From the NCBI RefSeq assembly GCF_000011345.1, contig NC_004113.1, positions 1,426,001 to 1,490,000 on the forward strand: DNA of 64,000 nt, given 5' to 3'. How positions within the stretch are numbered: position 1 is the stretch's first letter; each line of letters begins with the position of its first letter. Origin of the DNA: Thermosynechococcus vestitus BP-1. GTDB lineage: Bacteria > Cyanobacteriota > Cyanobacteriia > Thermosynechococcales > Thermosynechococcaceae. Position numbers and translations under genes: made by a program. Below the pieces are notes generated by a model. The model made no database searches. It had not been told where the DNA came from and was given only the letters and a program-made list of their open reading frames with translations. Shown here one piece after another: positions 21,301 through 28,031 of the stretch.

Positions 21301-21699
21301 TTAGGACGGCTTTTTTTGATTTCTAATATATTCCTTAAGCACCTCTAACGGTGCTCCTCCAACAGATGCCGCAAAATAACTAGGGCTCCAAAGTGATTCT
21401 TCATGGGGTTTTGGTAGTGCAGCTTTTCCATATCGACGACTAGATACACCTTTAAGCGCATTTACAATCTGCGAAACAGAAAGTTTAGGAGGGTACTCAA
21501 TTAGCGCATGGACATGGTCTTCTTCGCCGTTAAATTCAAGAATCTGGAAATCCATCTTCTTAGCGACTTCTCGAAACGATTTCTCGATCAGCTCTAATCC
21601 CTCAGCGCTAAGGACTGGCCGGCGATACTTAGTCACGCATACCAAATGAATCTTTAGGTCCGTAACACTGTGTCTCCCTTTACGAAGATGACTTGACAT
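21301..21699 (-). CDS. tnpA: IS200/IS605 Y1 transposase TnpA
   Basis: 132-aa HUH single-strand transposase. The HUH motif is HVH in EEDHVHALIEYPP, and the catalytic tyrosine is in LKEYIRNQ near the C-terminus. Both are present and the frame is intact, so it should be able to excise and insert the element as single-stranded DNA. The last codons lie inside the left-end hairpin. It is divergent from tnpB with 51 nt between the start codons, which must carry both promoters. It is the only intact tnpA in the window and could also mobilise the 190-bp derivative. Confidence 0.95.
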   Translation of the reverse strand: MSSHLRKGRHSVTDLKIHLVCVTKYRRPVLSAEGLELIEKSFREVAKKMDFQILEFNGEEDHVHALIEYPPKLSVSQIVNALKGVSSRRYGKAALPKPHEESLWSPSYFAASVGGAPLEVLKEYIRNQKKPS

Positions 21700-21750
21700 T
21701 GCCTGTAGACCAACCTATAATCTAGCTACAGACCAATTATAGCACAACCA

Positions 21751-22929
21751 ATGAAAGCTAGATATAGATATCGTTTCTATCCCACAGACCAACAACGACA
21801 ACGCCTAGCTCAGTTGTTTGGCTGTGTCCGTGTGGTATGGAACGACGCACTGGCAATTTGTAAACAATCTGATTCATTGCCAAAAACTAGTGAATTGCAA
21901 AAGCTAGTAATTACCCAAGGGAAGAAAACACCAGAGCGGCAATGGTTGTCTGATGTTTCTAATGTCCCGTTACAGCAGTCCGTTGCCGATTTAGGAGTTG
22001 CCTATAAAAACTTCTTCGATTCAATTAAAGGTCGGCGAAAAGGCAAGAAGATCAACCCTCCTAGATTTAAAAAGAAGACAGAAAGACAATCCGCCAGATT
22101 TACTACCTATGGTTTTTCAATTAAAGGCGAAGAAGTTTATCTAGCGAAGATTGGTAATGTCAGACCAATTTGGTCAAGAAAGCTTCCTTCTAAACCAAGC
22201 TCAGTTACGGTGATTAAAGATGCTGCAAATCGATATTTTCTCAGTTTTGTCGTCGAGATCGACCCAGTTCATCAACCTGCAAGTAATCCTTCTATCGGCA
22301 TTGATTTGGGAATTAAAGCGTTTGCTACTTTAAGTACGGGCGAAAAGATTGATGGCCCTGATTATTCCAAGTTAGACAAAAAGATCAGGCGAAAACAACG
22401 CAAACTGGCCCGTCAAGTTAAAGGAAGCCAACGGCGGGAGAAAACAAGACTGCAAATCGCTAAGCTTCATAGTCGGATTTCAGACATTCGCAGGGATTTC
22501 TTGCATAAAGTGTCTACCCGCGTGGTTATCGAGAACCAAGTGATCACACTGGAAGACTTGAATGTCTCTGGAATGGTGAAGAACCGCAAACTCGCTAGAG
22601 CAATTAGCTTGCAAGGTTGGCGAGAATTCAGGGTTTTAGTTGAGGCTAAGTGCACGAAACTAAACCGTGAGTTCATTGTTATCGACCGATGGGAGCCAAC
22701 CAGTCGGACTTGCTCAACATGCGGTTTTAAATGGGGCAAAATCGATCTATCTGTCCGCTCTGTTGTATGTCTAAATTGTGGTACAGAGCACGATAGAGAC
22801 GAAAATGCCGCAAGAAACATAGAGAAAGTCGGGATAGGGCATTGCCACGACTATAAATGGACGCAGAGGGGGAGTAAGACTACTTCGGTAGCATCACCCA
22901 GTGAAGCGTCAAGAATCATCGCACTTTAG
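21751..22929 (+). CDS. tnpB: TnpB RNA-guided nuclease of IS605
   Basis: 392-aa TnpB with RuvC Asp in SIGIDLGIKAF, Glu in ITLEDLNVSG and Asp in EHDRDENAARN, plus a zinc ribbon CSTCG...CLNCG. The N-terminal FYPTDQQRQRLAQLFGCVR segment is typical. All catalytic residues are present, so it is probably active. The stop codon lies inside the right-end structure, as usual where the omegaRNA overlaps the gene's 3' end. Base composition is lower in GC than the neighbouring cyanobacterial genes, and GCGATCGC is absent from the gene, fitting recent acquisition. Confidence 0.95.
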   Translation: MKARYRYRFYPTDQQRQRLAQLFGCVRVVWNDALAICKQSDSLPKTSELQKLVITQGKKTPERQWLSDVSNVPLQQSVADLGVAYKNFFDSIKGRRKGKKINPPRFKKKTERQSARFTTYGFSIKGEEVYLAKIGNVRPIWSRKLPSKPSSVTVIKDAANRYFLSFVVEIDPVHQPASNPSIGIDLGIKAFATLSTGEKIDGPDYSKLDKKIRRKQRKLARQVKGSQRREKTRLQIAKLHSRISDIRRDFLHKVSTRVVIENQVITLEDLNVSGMVKNRKLARAISLQGWREFRVLVEAKCTKLNREFIVIDRWEPTSRTCSTCGFKWGKIDLSVRSVVCLNCGTEHDRDENAARNIEKVGIGHCHDYKWTQRGSKTTSVASPSEASRIIAL

Positions 22930-22966
22930 GGCGGTGAGTATGTCAAACCCCCCTCTTATCTTGCTG
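22810..22966 (+). ncRNA. Putative omegaRNA (reRNA) of the IS605 copy with flank-derived guide
   Basis: By analogy with characterised TnpB systems, the RNA would start inside the 3' end of tnpB, include the right-end stem-loop, and run past TCAA (22943-22946) into about 16-20 nt of flanking DNA (22947 onward). The matching segment is conserved in the 190-bp element (TGGACG..GAG..., GTAAGACTAC.TCGGTAGCA, GTGAAGCGTCAA), though there it codes for no protein, which suggests RNA-level selection or recent origin. The 5' end is a guess. Confidence 0.4.
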
Positions 22967-23709
22967 ACCTCAAGGATCACGTCATCATTTGCGGCTATGG
23001 TTCGCTGGGGCGCACCTTAGCGAGGAACTTGGCCGCCGCCCAAATTCCCTTTGTGGTGATTGACAACCAGCGGCAGCGACGACGGCTTGCCCAGCAGTCA
23101 GGGCACCCTTTTTATCGCGGTGACGATCTGATGGATGAAAATGAGCTCTTGGCCGTGGGGGCCGATCGCGCTCGCACCCTGGTGGCCGTTTTGGACGATG
23201 ATGCCAGCAACGTCTTTATTACGCTGATTGCCCGTCGCCTCAATCCCAAATTGCAAATCTTGGCCTATGGTGAATTGCCCACCACAGAGTCGAAGCTGCG
23301 TTTTGCCGGAGCAGATCATGTGGTCTTGCCCTCCAGTATCAGCGCCCAGCGCATGGTGCAGCTCATTACGCGCCCCACAGTATTGGATTTTCTGGAGGAA
23401 AAAGAGGAGCGCAGTCACCTCATTGAGCTCCTCAGCCAACTTGATCTCCAGATTGAGGAGTTTACGCTGCCCCTAGAGTCGCCCCTAGCAGGGCTAGCGA
23501 TCGCCGATGTGGAAGCAAAAGGCCGCGGGCGCTTTATTATTGTCGCTGTTCGCCATCAGAACGGTGCCCTGGTGACCCATCCCCCCTTAACCCTGCCCCT
23601 AGCGGCGGGGGATACCCTGATTGCCCTTGGCCAAGCAGCGGAAATTCAAACCTTCTTCCGCCAATATGCCCACCGCCAAAGGATTCGCTATCGCGGCCTA
23701 AGACGTTAG
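22947..23709 (+). pseudogene. Second RCK domain of the split potassium channel
   Basis: The frame beginning at the IS right border encodes PSYLADLKDHVIICGYGSLG, then a full TrkA-N and TrkA-C domain ending at 23709. No ATG, GTG or TTG occurs in frame before the Rossmann glycines; the first is a TTG at 23029, inside the nucleotide-binding fold. It is therefore the orphaned 3' part of the gene at 20221, not an independent gene. It is homologous to the first RCK (both have TTESKLR.AGADH.VLP). The stop overlaps the convergent ABC permease gene by 4 nt. Confidence 0.82.
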
Positions 23710-24524
23710 CCCTTCAGGCCAGCACCAGTTTCTGAGGGAATAATGTATCGCTGCAAGCAAATAAACACAATGAACACGGGCACAATTGAAATCACTGAAC
23801 CAGCGGCAATCAGTCGCCAATCTAAGGAAAACGTCCCCGCCAAGGTTACCACACCAATGGGGAGGGTATACAGTTCTGGCTGATCCAAGACCAGCAATGG
23901 CCAGAGAAAATCACTCCAAGCGCCAATAAAAACAAAAATCCCAAGGGTAACGAGGGCAGGGCGAATGGCAGGCAGCATCACAAACCACCACAACCCCACT
24001 TCTGAGCAACCATCGAGACGAGCCGCCTCCTCTAGTTCTTTGGGCACCGCCATAAAGGCCTGTCGCAATAGAAAGATGCCAAAGGCAGAAGCCAAACTCG
24101 GCAGAATCATTCCCAGATAGGTATTGCGCAGACCCAAGTGCACCGCCAAAATAAAGAGGGGAATCATGATGATTTGAAAGGGGATCATGATCGTGGCCAA
24201 AATGGCGGTAAAAATCACCTCACGCCCGCGAAAGGAAAGACGAGCCAAGGGATAGGCGGCCAAAGCCGAAGTTAGAAGATTACAGCCCACCGTTAAAACC
24301 GCCACCAGCGTACTGTTGAACAGGTACTGGCCAAAGGGATTCGTTTGCCACACCGTTACAAAATTTGCCAATGTGGGTTCGGCGGGAAACCAGCGGGGCG
24401 GAAAGGCAAAAATATCTTCATTGGCAGACTTAAAGGCGGTACTGGTGAGCCATACCAAGGGCAGGAGCATAGCAATCGCGATCGCCCCCAACAGGAGGTA
24501 GGTCAAGGCTCGCCGCAGGGTCAT
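23706..24524 (-). CDS. ABC transporter permease, carbohydrate type (MalG/UgpE-like)
   Basis: 272-aa inner-membrane permease with about six TM segments and the EAA loop EEAARLDGCSEVGLWWFVMLP, which contacts the ATPase. Typical N-terminal features of the CUT1 second permease are present (PLVWLTSTAFKS, then PPRWFPAEPTLANF). Its ATG overlaps the stop of a 33-codon ORF (ATGA). The substrate is unknown; the partner permease, binding protein and ATPase are not in the window. Confidence 0.88.
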   Translation of the reverse strand: MTLRRALTYLLLGAIAIAMLLPLVWLTSTAFKSANEDIFAFPPRWFPAEPTLANFVTVWQTNPFGQYLFNSTLVAVLTVGCNLLTSALAAYPLARLSFRGREVIFTAILATIMIPFQIIMIPLFILAVHLGLRNTYLGMILPSLASAFGIFLLRQAFMAVPKELEEAARLDGCSEVGLWWFVMLPAIRPALVTLGIFVFIGAWSDFLWPLLVLDQPELYTLPIGVVTLAGTFSLDWRLIAAGSVISIVPVFIVFICLQRYIIPSETGAGLKG

Positions 24525-24622
24525 CGCCGTGTCCAGAGATTGGTAAACATCATCAACAGACCACCAATGACAATGGCGATCGCCAGACCACCCGTTATCC
24601 AGTCGAGGGTTGTCGTTTCCAT
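24521..24622 (-). CDS. Possible 33-aa single-TM protein
   Basis: ATG at 24622 to TGA at 24521 encodes a short N-terminal tail (METTTLDW), one hydrophobic helix of about 20 residues and a basic end (LWTRR), a topology with the C-terminus in the cytoplasm. The stop overlaps the permease ATG by 4 nt and the start lies 32 nt after the upstream ABC permease, so it fits an operon. I do not recognise it as a known photosystem, cytochrome b6f or NDH-1 small subunit, though its size and shape resemble those. Confidence 0.5.
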   Translation of the reverse strand: METTTLDWITGGLAIAIVIGGLLMMFTNLWTRR

Positions 24623-24654
24623 CTGCAATTTCCCAAGGGTACGCTTAAACACTG

Positions 24655-25872
24655 CTAAACACTGCGCAGGGCAACAATCGGATCCAGCCGCGCTGCCCGC
24701 TGAGCCGGAACCACTCCAAAGAAAAGGCCAATACTGCCCGAAACACCGACAGCGAGAGCCACAGCAACGGGGGCAACGCCAGCCTCTAGGGGGGTCAGGA
24801 TCGCCACCAGCATGACACCGCCTACCCCCAGCCCGGTACCAATTAGGCCACCGAGGGCAGAGAGGATCATTGCCTCAATCATAAACTGTGCCAGTATATC
24901 CCGCTGAGTCGCACCAATGGCCTTGCGCAGGCCAATTTCTTGGGTACGCTCTGTCACGGACACCAGCATAATGTTCATAATGCCAATACCCCCCACCAGC
25001 AGTGAAATGCCGGCGATCGCCGCCAACATCAAGGTCAGGGCATTGCTGATATTGCCGATAATTTGCAGGGCTTCCTTTTGGGTTTGAATCGTAAAATCAT
25101 CCTCATCCACAATTTGATGCCGTAGCCGCAGTAGGTTGGTTATTTGAAACTTAGCGGCATCAATGCTTTGCTCATCGCGGGCAGACACCGAGATAAAGGT
25201 TAAGGAAATCCCATAGGGCGATCGCTGCCCAACAATGCGGGAAGACATGGTCGTAATGGGAATATAGGCCGCCTCATCCTGATTATTGCCAAGGAAGGCA
25301 CCCTTTTCAGCCATGACGCCAATCACCTCAAAGGAAAGATTCTTAATCCGCACCTGCTGACCCACAGGATTTTCGTTGATAAAGAGCTTCTTGGCCAAAT
25401 CCGAGCCTAAAATCACAACGCGGCGATGCCGTTGCACATCCTCATCGGAGATAAAGCGCCCCTGCGCCACTGTAAAACTGCGCACTGAGGGAAATGTCGG
25501 GGTGGTACCCACAATCAGCACATTGGTGTTGCGTCCTCGATAGGTTACCCGTTGTTGCAGTTGGATTTGCGGGGCGACTTCCTGAACCGTGGGCACTTGG
25601 GTGGCGATCGCCTTGGCATCCTCAAGCACAAGGGTTTGGGGCACATTAGACGTGCGGTTACGGGCTTGGGGGGTCCCCGGCACAATAAAAAGCGTATTGG
25701 GTCCCAAGGATTCAAACTGGCTGGCGGCATAACGCTGTGCCCCCTGACCGACGCCGACCATGGCAATCACTGCTGCATTGCCAATGATAATGCCCAACAT
25801 CGTTAGGCCACTGCGGAGCCGATTGGCCTTGAGGGTGGCGATCGCCATGCGCACGCTTTCGCCAATATCCAT
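24655..25872 (-). CDS. MacB/FtsX-type ABC transporter permease
   Basis: 405-aa permease of the macrolide-exporter/lipoprotein type: N-terminal TM (about 20-42), a large periplasmic MacB_PCD domain (about 45-270) and three C-terminal TMs in the FtsX domain (GGIGIMNIMLVSVTERTQEIGLRKAIGA). It needs a separate LolD-like ATPase, which is not adjacent. Members export peptides, lipoproteins or drugs, or act as mechanotransmitters. The substrate is unknown. Confidence 0.88.
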   Translation of the reverse strand: MDIGESVRMAIATLKANRLRSGLTMLGIIIGNAAVIAMVGVGQGAQRYAASQFESLGPNTLFIVPGTPQARNRTSNVPQTLVLEDAKAIATQVPTVQEVAPQIQLQQRVTYRGRNTNVLIVGTTPTFPSVRSFTVAQGRFISDEDVQRHRRVVILGSDLAKKLFINENPVGQQVRIKNLSFEVIGVMAEKGAFLGNNQDEAAYIPITTMSSRIVGQRSPYGISLTFISVSARDEQSIDAAKFQITNLLRLRHQIVDEDDFTIQTQKEALQIIGNISNALTLMLAAIAGISLLVGGIGIMNIMLVSVTERTQEIGLRKAIGATQRDILAQFMIEAMILSALGGLIGTGLGVGGVMLVAILTPLEAGVAPVAVALAVGVSGSIGLFFGVVPAQRAARLDPIVALRSV

Positions 25873-25945
25873 AACTTGGCACCGAAAACACCTATTTTTA
25901 ATCTAACTTGAGATTTTCTTTGCCCTCAGACCGCCCGTCGTGGGG

Positions 25946-26563
25946 TCAGGCTTGCGGTAGGGGAATACTTTTGCCGTTGTAGCGATTCATGGCCACCTCA
26001 ACCCCAGACTGAATACTCAACTCAATGGCATCCACAGCCAGGTCAAGCACAGCGGGTAAAATGGCCAGTTCAGTGGCTGAAAAATGCCCCAAAACAAAGG
26101 GCACCGCGTTGCGAGGTCCCGTCTGCTGCTGCAGGCGATCGCCAAAGGCAATGCCCACCTTAAGGCGAGGAAACTGTTGGGAATGACAATGCTGAATAAT
26201 GGATTTAATCCCGTTGTGTCCCCCCGTTGAGCCACTCAGGCGCAAGCGCAGTCGCCCCAGGGGCAAATCGGCATCATCATGGACCACAAGGGTTCGCTCG
26301 AGGGGCAGCTTATAAAAATTCAACAGGGCATGGAGAGATTGCCCCGAGCTATTCATGTAGGTGGTGGGCTTGAGGAGCCGCACCTTTTGACCCTGAATCA
26401 GTACCTCTGCCACCTCTCCCAAGAAGCGCCGCTGCTGAGTCAGCTGCACCCTATACCGCTGCGCAAGAGTGTCGAGGACACGAAAACCAACATTGTGGCG
26501 AGTTGTGGCGTACTCTATTCCCGGATTTCCAAGACCAACAATGACACAGGGCTGGAGTGCCAT
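25946..26563 (-). CDS. pth: Peptidyl-tRNA hydrolase
   Basis: 205-aa enzyme that frees tRNA from prematurely released peptidyl-tRNA. Diagnostic motifs: GLGNPG.EYA..RHNVGF with catalytic His, TYMNSSGQS, HDDADLPLGRLRLR with the catalytic Asp, and GGHNGIKSI. It begins with ATG 5 nt after the tatA stop, so it is most likely co-transcribed with tatA and psbH. Confidence 0.96.
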   Translation of the reverse strand: MALQPCVIVGLGNPGIEYATTRHNVGFRVLDTLAQRYRVQLTQQRRFLGEVAEVLIQGQKVRLLKPTTYMNSSGQSLHALLNFYKLPLERTLVVHDDADLPLGRLRLRLSGSTGGHNGIKSIIQHCHSQQFPRLKVGIAFGDRLQQQTGPRNAVPFVLGHFSATELAILPAVLDLAVDAIELSIQSGVEVAMNRYNGKSIPLPQA

Positions 26564-26568
26564 GCCAC

Positions 26569-26802
26569 CTAAGGGGAGATTTCCCGAGGCGATTCAGCCT
26601 CTGCCTTGGCCTGTTGTTCCTCCTCAAGGGCAGCGGTCTGCCGCTTGATTTCATCTTGGAATTCGCGGGAGGCTTCCTCAAAGGCGCGCTTCGTTTTGCC
26701 AAGACTGCGGCCAATTTCCGGTAGCTTCTTTGGACCAAAGATGAGCAGTGCCACCACCAAAATGACGATGAGTTCCGGCAGACCGATCCCAAAAACGTTC
26801 AT
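26569..26802 (-). CDS. tatA: Twin-arginine translocase subunit TatA/E
   Basis: 77-aa protein with an N-terminal membrane helix (LPELIVILVVALLIFG), the FGPKKLPEIGRSLG hinge typical of TatA, and an amphipathic, charged C-terminal tail. TatA assembles the pore for folded proteins crossing the thylakoid or plasma membrane. It starts 3 nt after the psbH stop and precedes pth. Confidence 0.95.
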   Translation of the reverse strand: MNVFGIGLPELIVILVVALLIFGPKKLPEIGRSLGKTKRAFEEASREFQDEIKRQTAALEEEQQAKAEAESPREISP

Positions 26803-26805
26803 GGA

Positions 26806-27006
26806 TTATCCCAGTGCCTTCCAACTCACGTTAACACCATCGAGGATCAGTGTCGAGTTGTAGATCTCCAGAATGATGAGCAAAAAGACCAAAAATAGCC
26901 CCATAAAGACCGCCATCAAGGGAGTGGTCCCCCAACCGGGGGCGACTTTACCGTATTCAGAGTTCAAGGGGCGCAGAATATCCCCAAGCCAAGTCCGTCG
27001 TGCCAT
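26806..27006 (-). CDS. psbH: Photosystem II protein PsbH
   Basis: 66-aa single-TM PSII subunit that helps stabilise the CP47/D1 region and the QA-QB electron transfer side. The sequence ([20 protein letters not shown]...) matches the PsbH family throughout, with the TM at about residues 28-48. It leads the psbH-tatA-pth cluster and is divergent from psbN. Confidence 0.98.
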
Positions 27007-27053
27007 AAATTCCTTTTTTGAACGAAATGAACAGCGTTTTAATGTTTCGTAAT

Positions 27054-27059
27054 ATTATA
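27054..27059 (-). promoter_or_regulatory. Likely -10 box of psbH
   Basis: The minus strand reads TATAAT about 48 nt before the psbH start codon. The AT-rich stretch 27040-27065 is the only space between the divergent psbH and psbN and probably serves both. Confidence 0.45.
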
Positions 27060-27092
27060 GAAGCATATCTTGCTCCCATTTAGTAGGCTTCT

Positions 27093-27224
27093 ATGGAACC
27101 TGCAACAGTTCTTAGCATTGCTCTTGCTGCCGTCTGCATTGGTGTGACTGGCTACTCGATTTACCTTTCCTTTGGCCCCCCCTCGAAGGAGCTAGCGGAT
27201 CCCTTCGATGATCACGAGGACTAA
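27093..27224 (+). CDS. psbN: PsbN
   Basis: 43-aa protein with one TM (LSIALAAVCIGVTGYSIYLS) and the family tail FGPPSKELADPF. PsbN is needed for photosystem II assembly and repair rather than being a stable subunit. It is divergent from psbH, the classical arrangement in cyanobacteria and plastids, and its stop is 2 nt from the convergent ycf4 stop. Confidence 0.96.
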   Translation: MEPATVLSIALAAVCIGVTGYSIYLSFGPPSKELADPFDDHED

Positions 27225-27226
27225 AA

Positions 27227-27805
27227 TTACAATCCTTCAACGGGAACCCCCAAAAAGCTGGCGATCGTTGCTCCCTGGGTTTCCAATTCGGCCAAGGGTA
27301 GCGGCGCCCCCACACGAGTCAAGGGGACTTCACCCCGGCCTTTAATCTTCAGGTAGAGAGACCGCTTTGGGTTGAGTCCCTCTTTAATGACAATTTTCAC
27401 AGCTTGGACATCGCTAATGGGGCAGCTGACCTCAATTTGGCGGTTTTTACCGGGGAAGCCCCAGCGAAAAATGCGCACAAAGCCCGTTTCTTTGTTGAAC
27501 TCATTAAAGCCACCGCCCACATCCCAGGCGATCGCTAGCCACAAATAGGTTGCCAACAGGAGCGCCGCCACGCCATAAAAGCCAATGGCAATCCCTTGGG
27601 GAATAAAGACCAAATCAATTGGGTTGCCGATGGGCAAGAGGTTGCGGTGCAAGTAGCTAGAGAGGCCAGCGAGAAAGAAACCGAGGCCCCCAATGGAGAC
27701 CGCCGTTGCCCAAAAGTAGTTACTAGGGCGACGGGATCCCAGCACCGGATAGCGCAGAACCGACTCTTGACGGGGGGATGGCTCAGTGATAGGAGAATTC
27801 GTCAT
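27227..27805 (-). CDS. ycf4: Photosystem I assembly protein Ycf4
   Basis: 192-aa thylakoid protein assisting PSI assembly. It has two TM helices (about 33-53 and 72-95) after a short N-terminal region ending in VLRYPVLGSRRP, then a stromal domain with SLYLKIKGRGEVPLTRVG. I use the ATG at 27805; an in-frame TTG at 27820 would only add five residues. Confidence 0.95.
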   Translation of the reverse strand: MTNSPITEPSPRQESVLRYPVLGSRRPSNYFWATAVSIGGLGFFLAGLSSYLHRNLLPIGNPIDLVFIPQGIAIGFYGVAALLLATYLWLAIAWDVGGGFNEFNKETGFVRIFRWGFPGKNRQIEVSCPISDVQAVKIVIKEGLNPKRSLYLKIKGRGEVPLTRVGAPLPLAELETQGATIASFLGVPVEGL

Positions 27806-28031
27806 AGCTCGCGTTGCCAAAGTTAAAGCACCTTACATATTAAGAGAAATTGGGGGTATTCCCAAAGGAAGCATCCCTGTGCTCCACAATGCTCTACATA
27901 AAAGCTAGGCTAGAACTACTCCTGGGTGGCTAATTCTACCTGTGGAGTAGGGAAGTCCGAAAAAGGGTTTTTCTTGCAATCCATACAATACAAATAGTTA
28001 GAAACTATAAACAGGGGTCAAAGGGTCAGCT

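Larger units (their letters stand above)
21272..22946 (+). mobile_element. Complete IS605-type element (tnpA + tnpB)
   Basis: A 1675-bp autonomous element with divergent tnpA (minus) and tnpB (plus). The left end starts directly after TGAC (21268-21271) with CAATGAAATGGGATACAAGC and a hairpin at about 21287-21310. The right end has a stem-loop around 22914-22937 and ends in TCAA (22943-22946). Both ends recur in the 190-bp element at 51379-51568, which fixes the boundaries by comparison. There is no target duplication, as expected for the family. It interrupts the potassium channel gene between its two RCK domains. Confidence 0.93.

Noticed and set aside
23029-23709. Independent RCK/TrkA gene starting at TTG 23029
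   Set aside because: That start would cut off the first strand and glycine loop of the NAD-binding fold; the homology begins upstream at the IS border.
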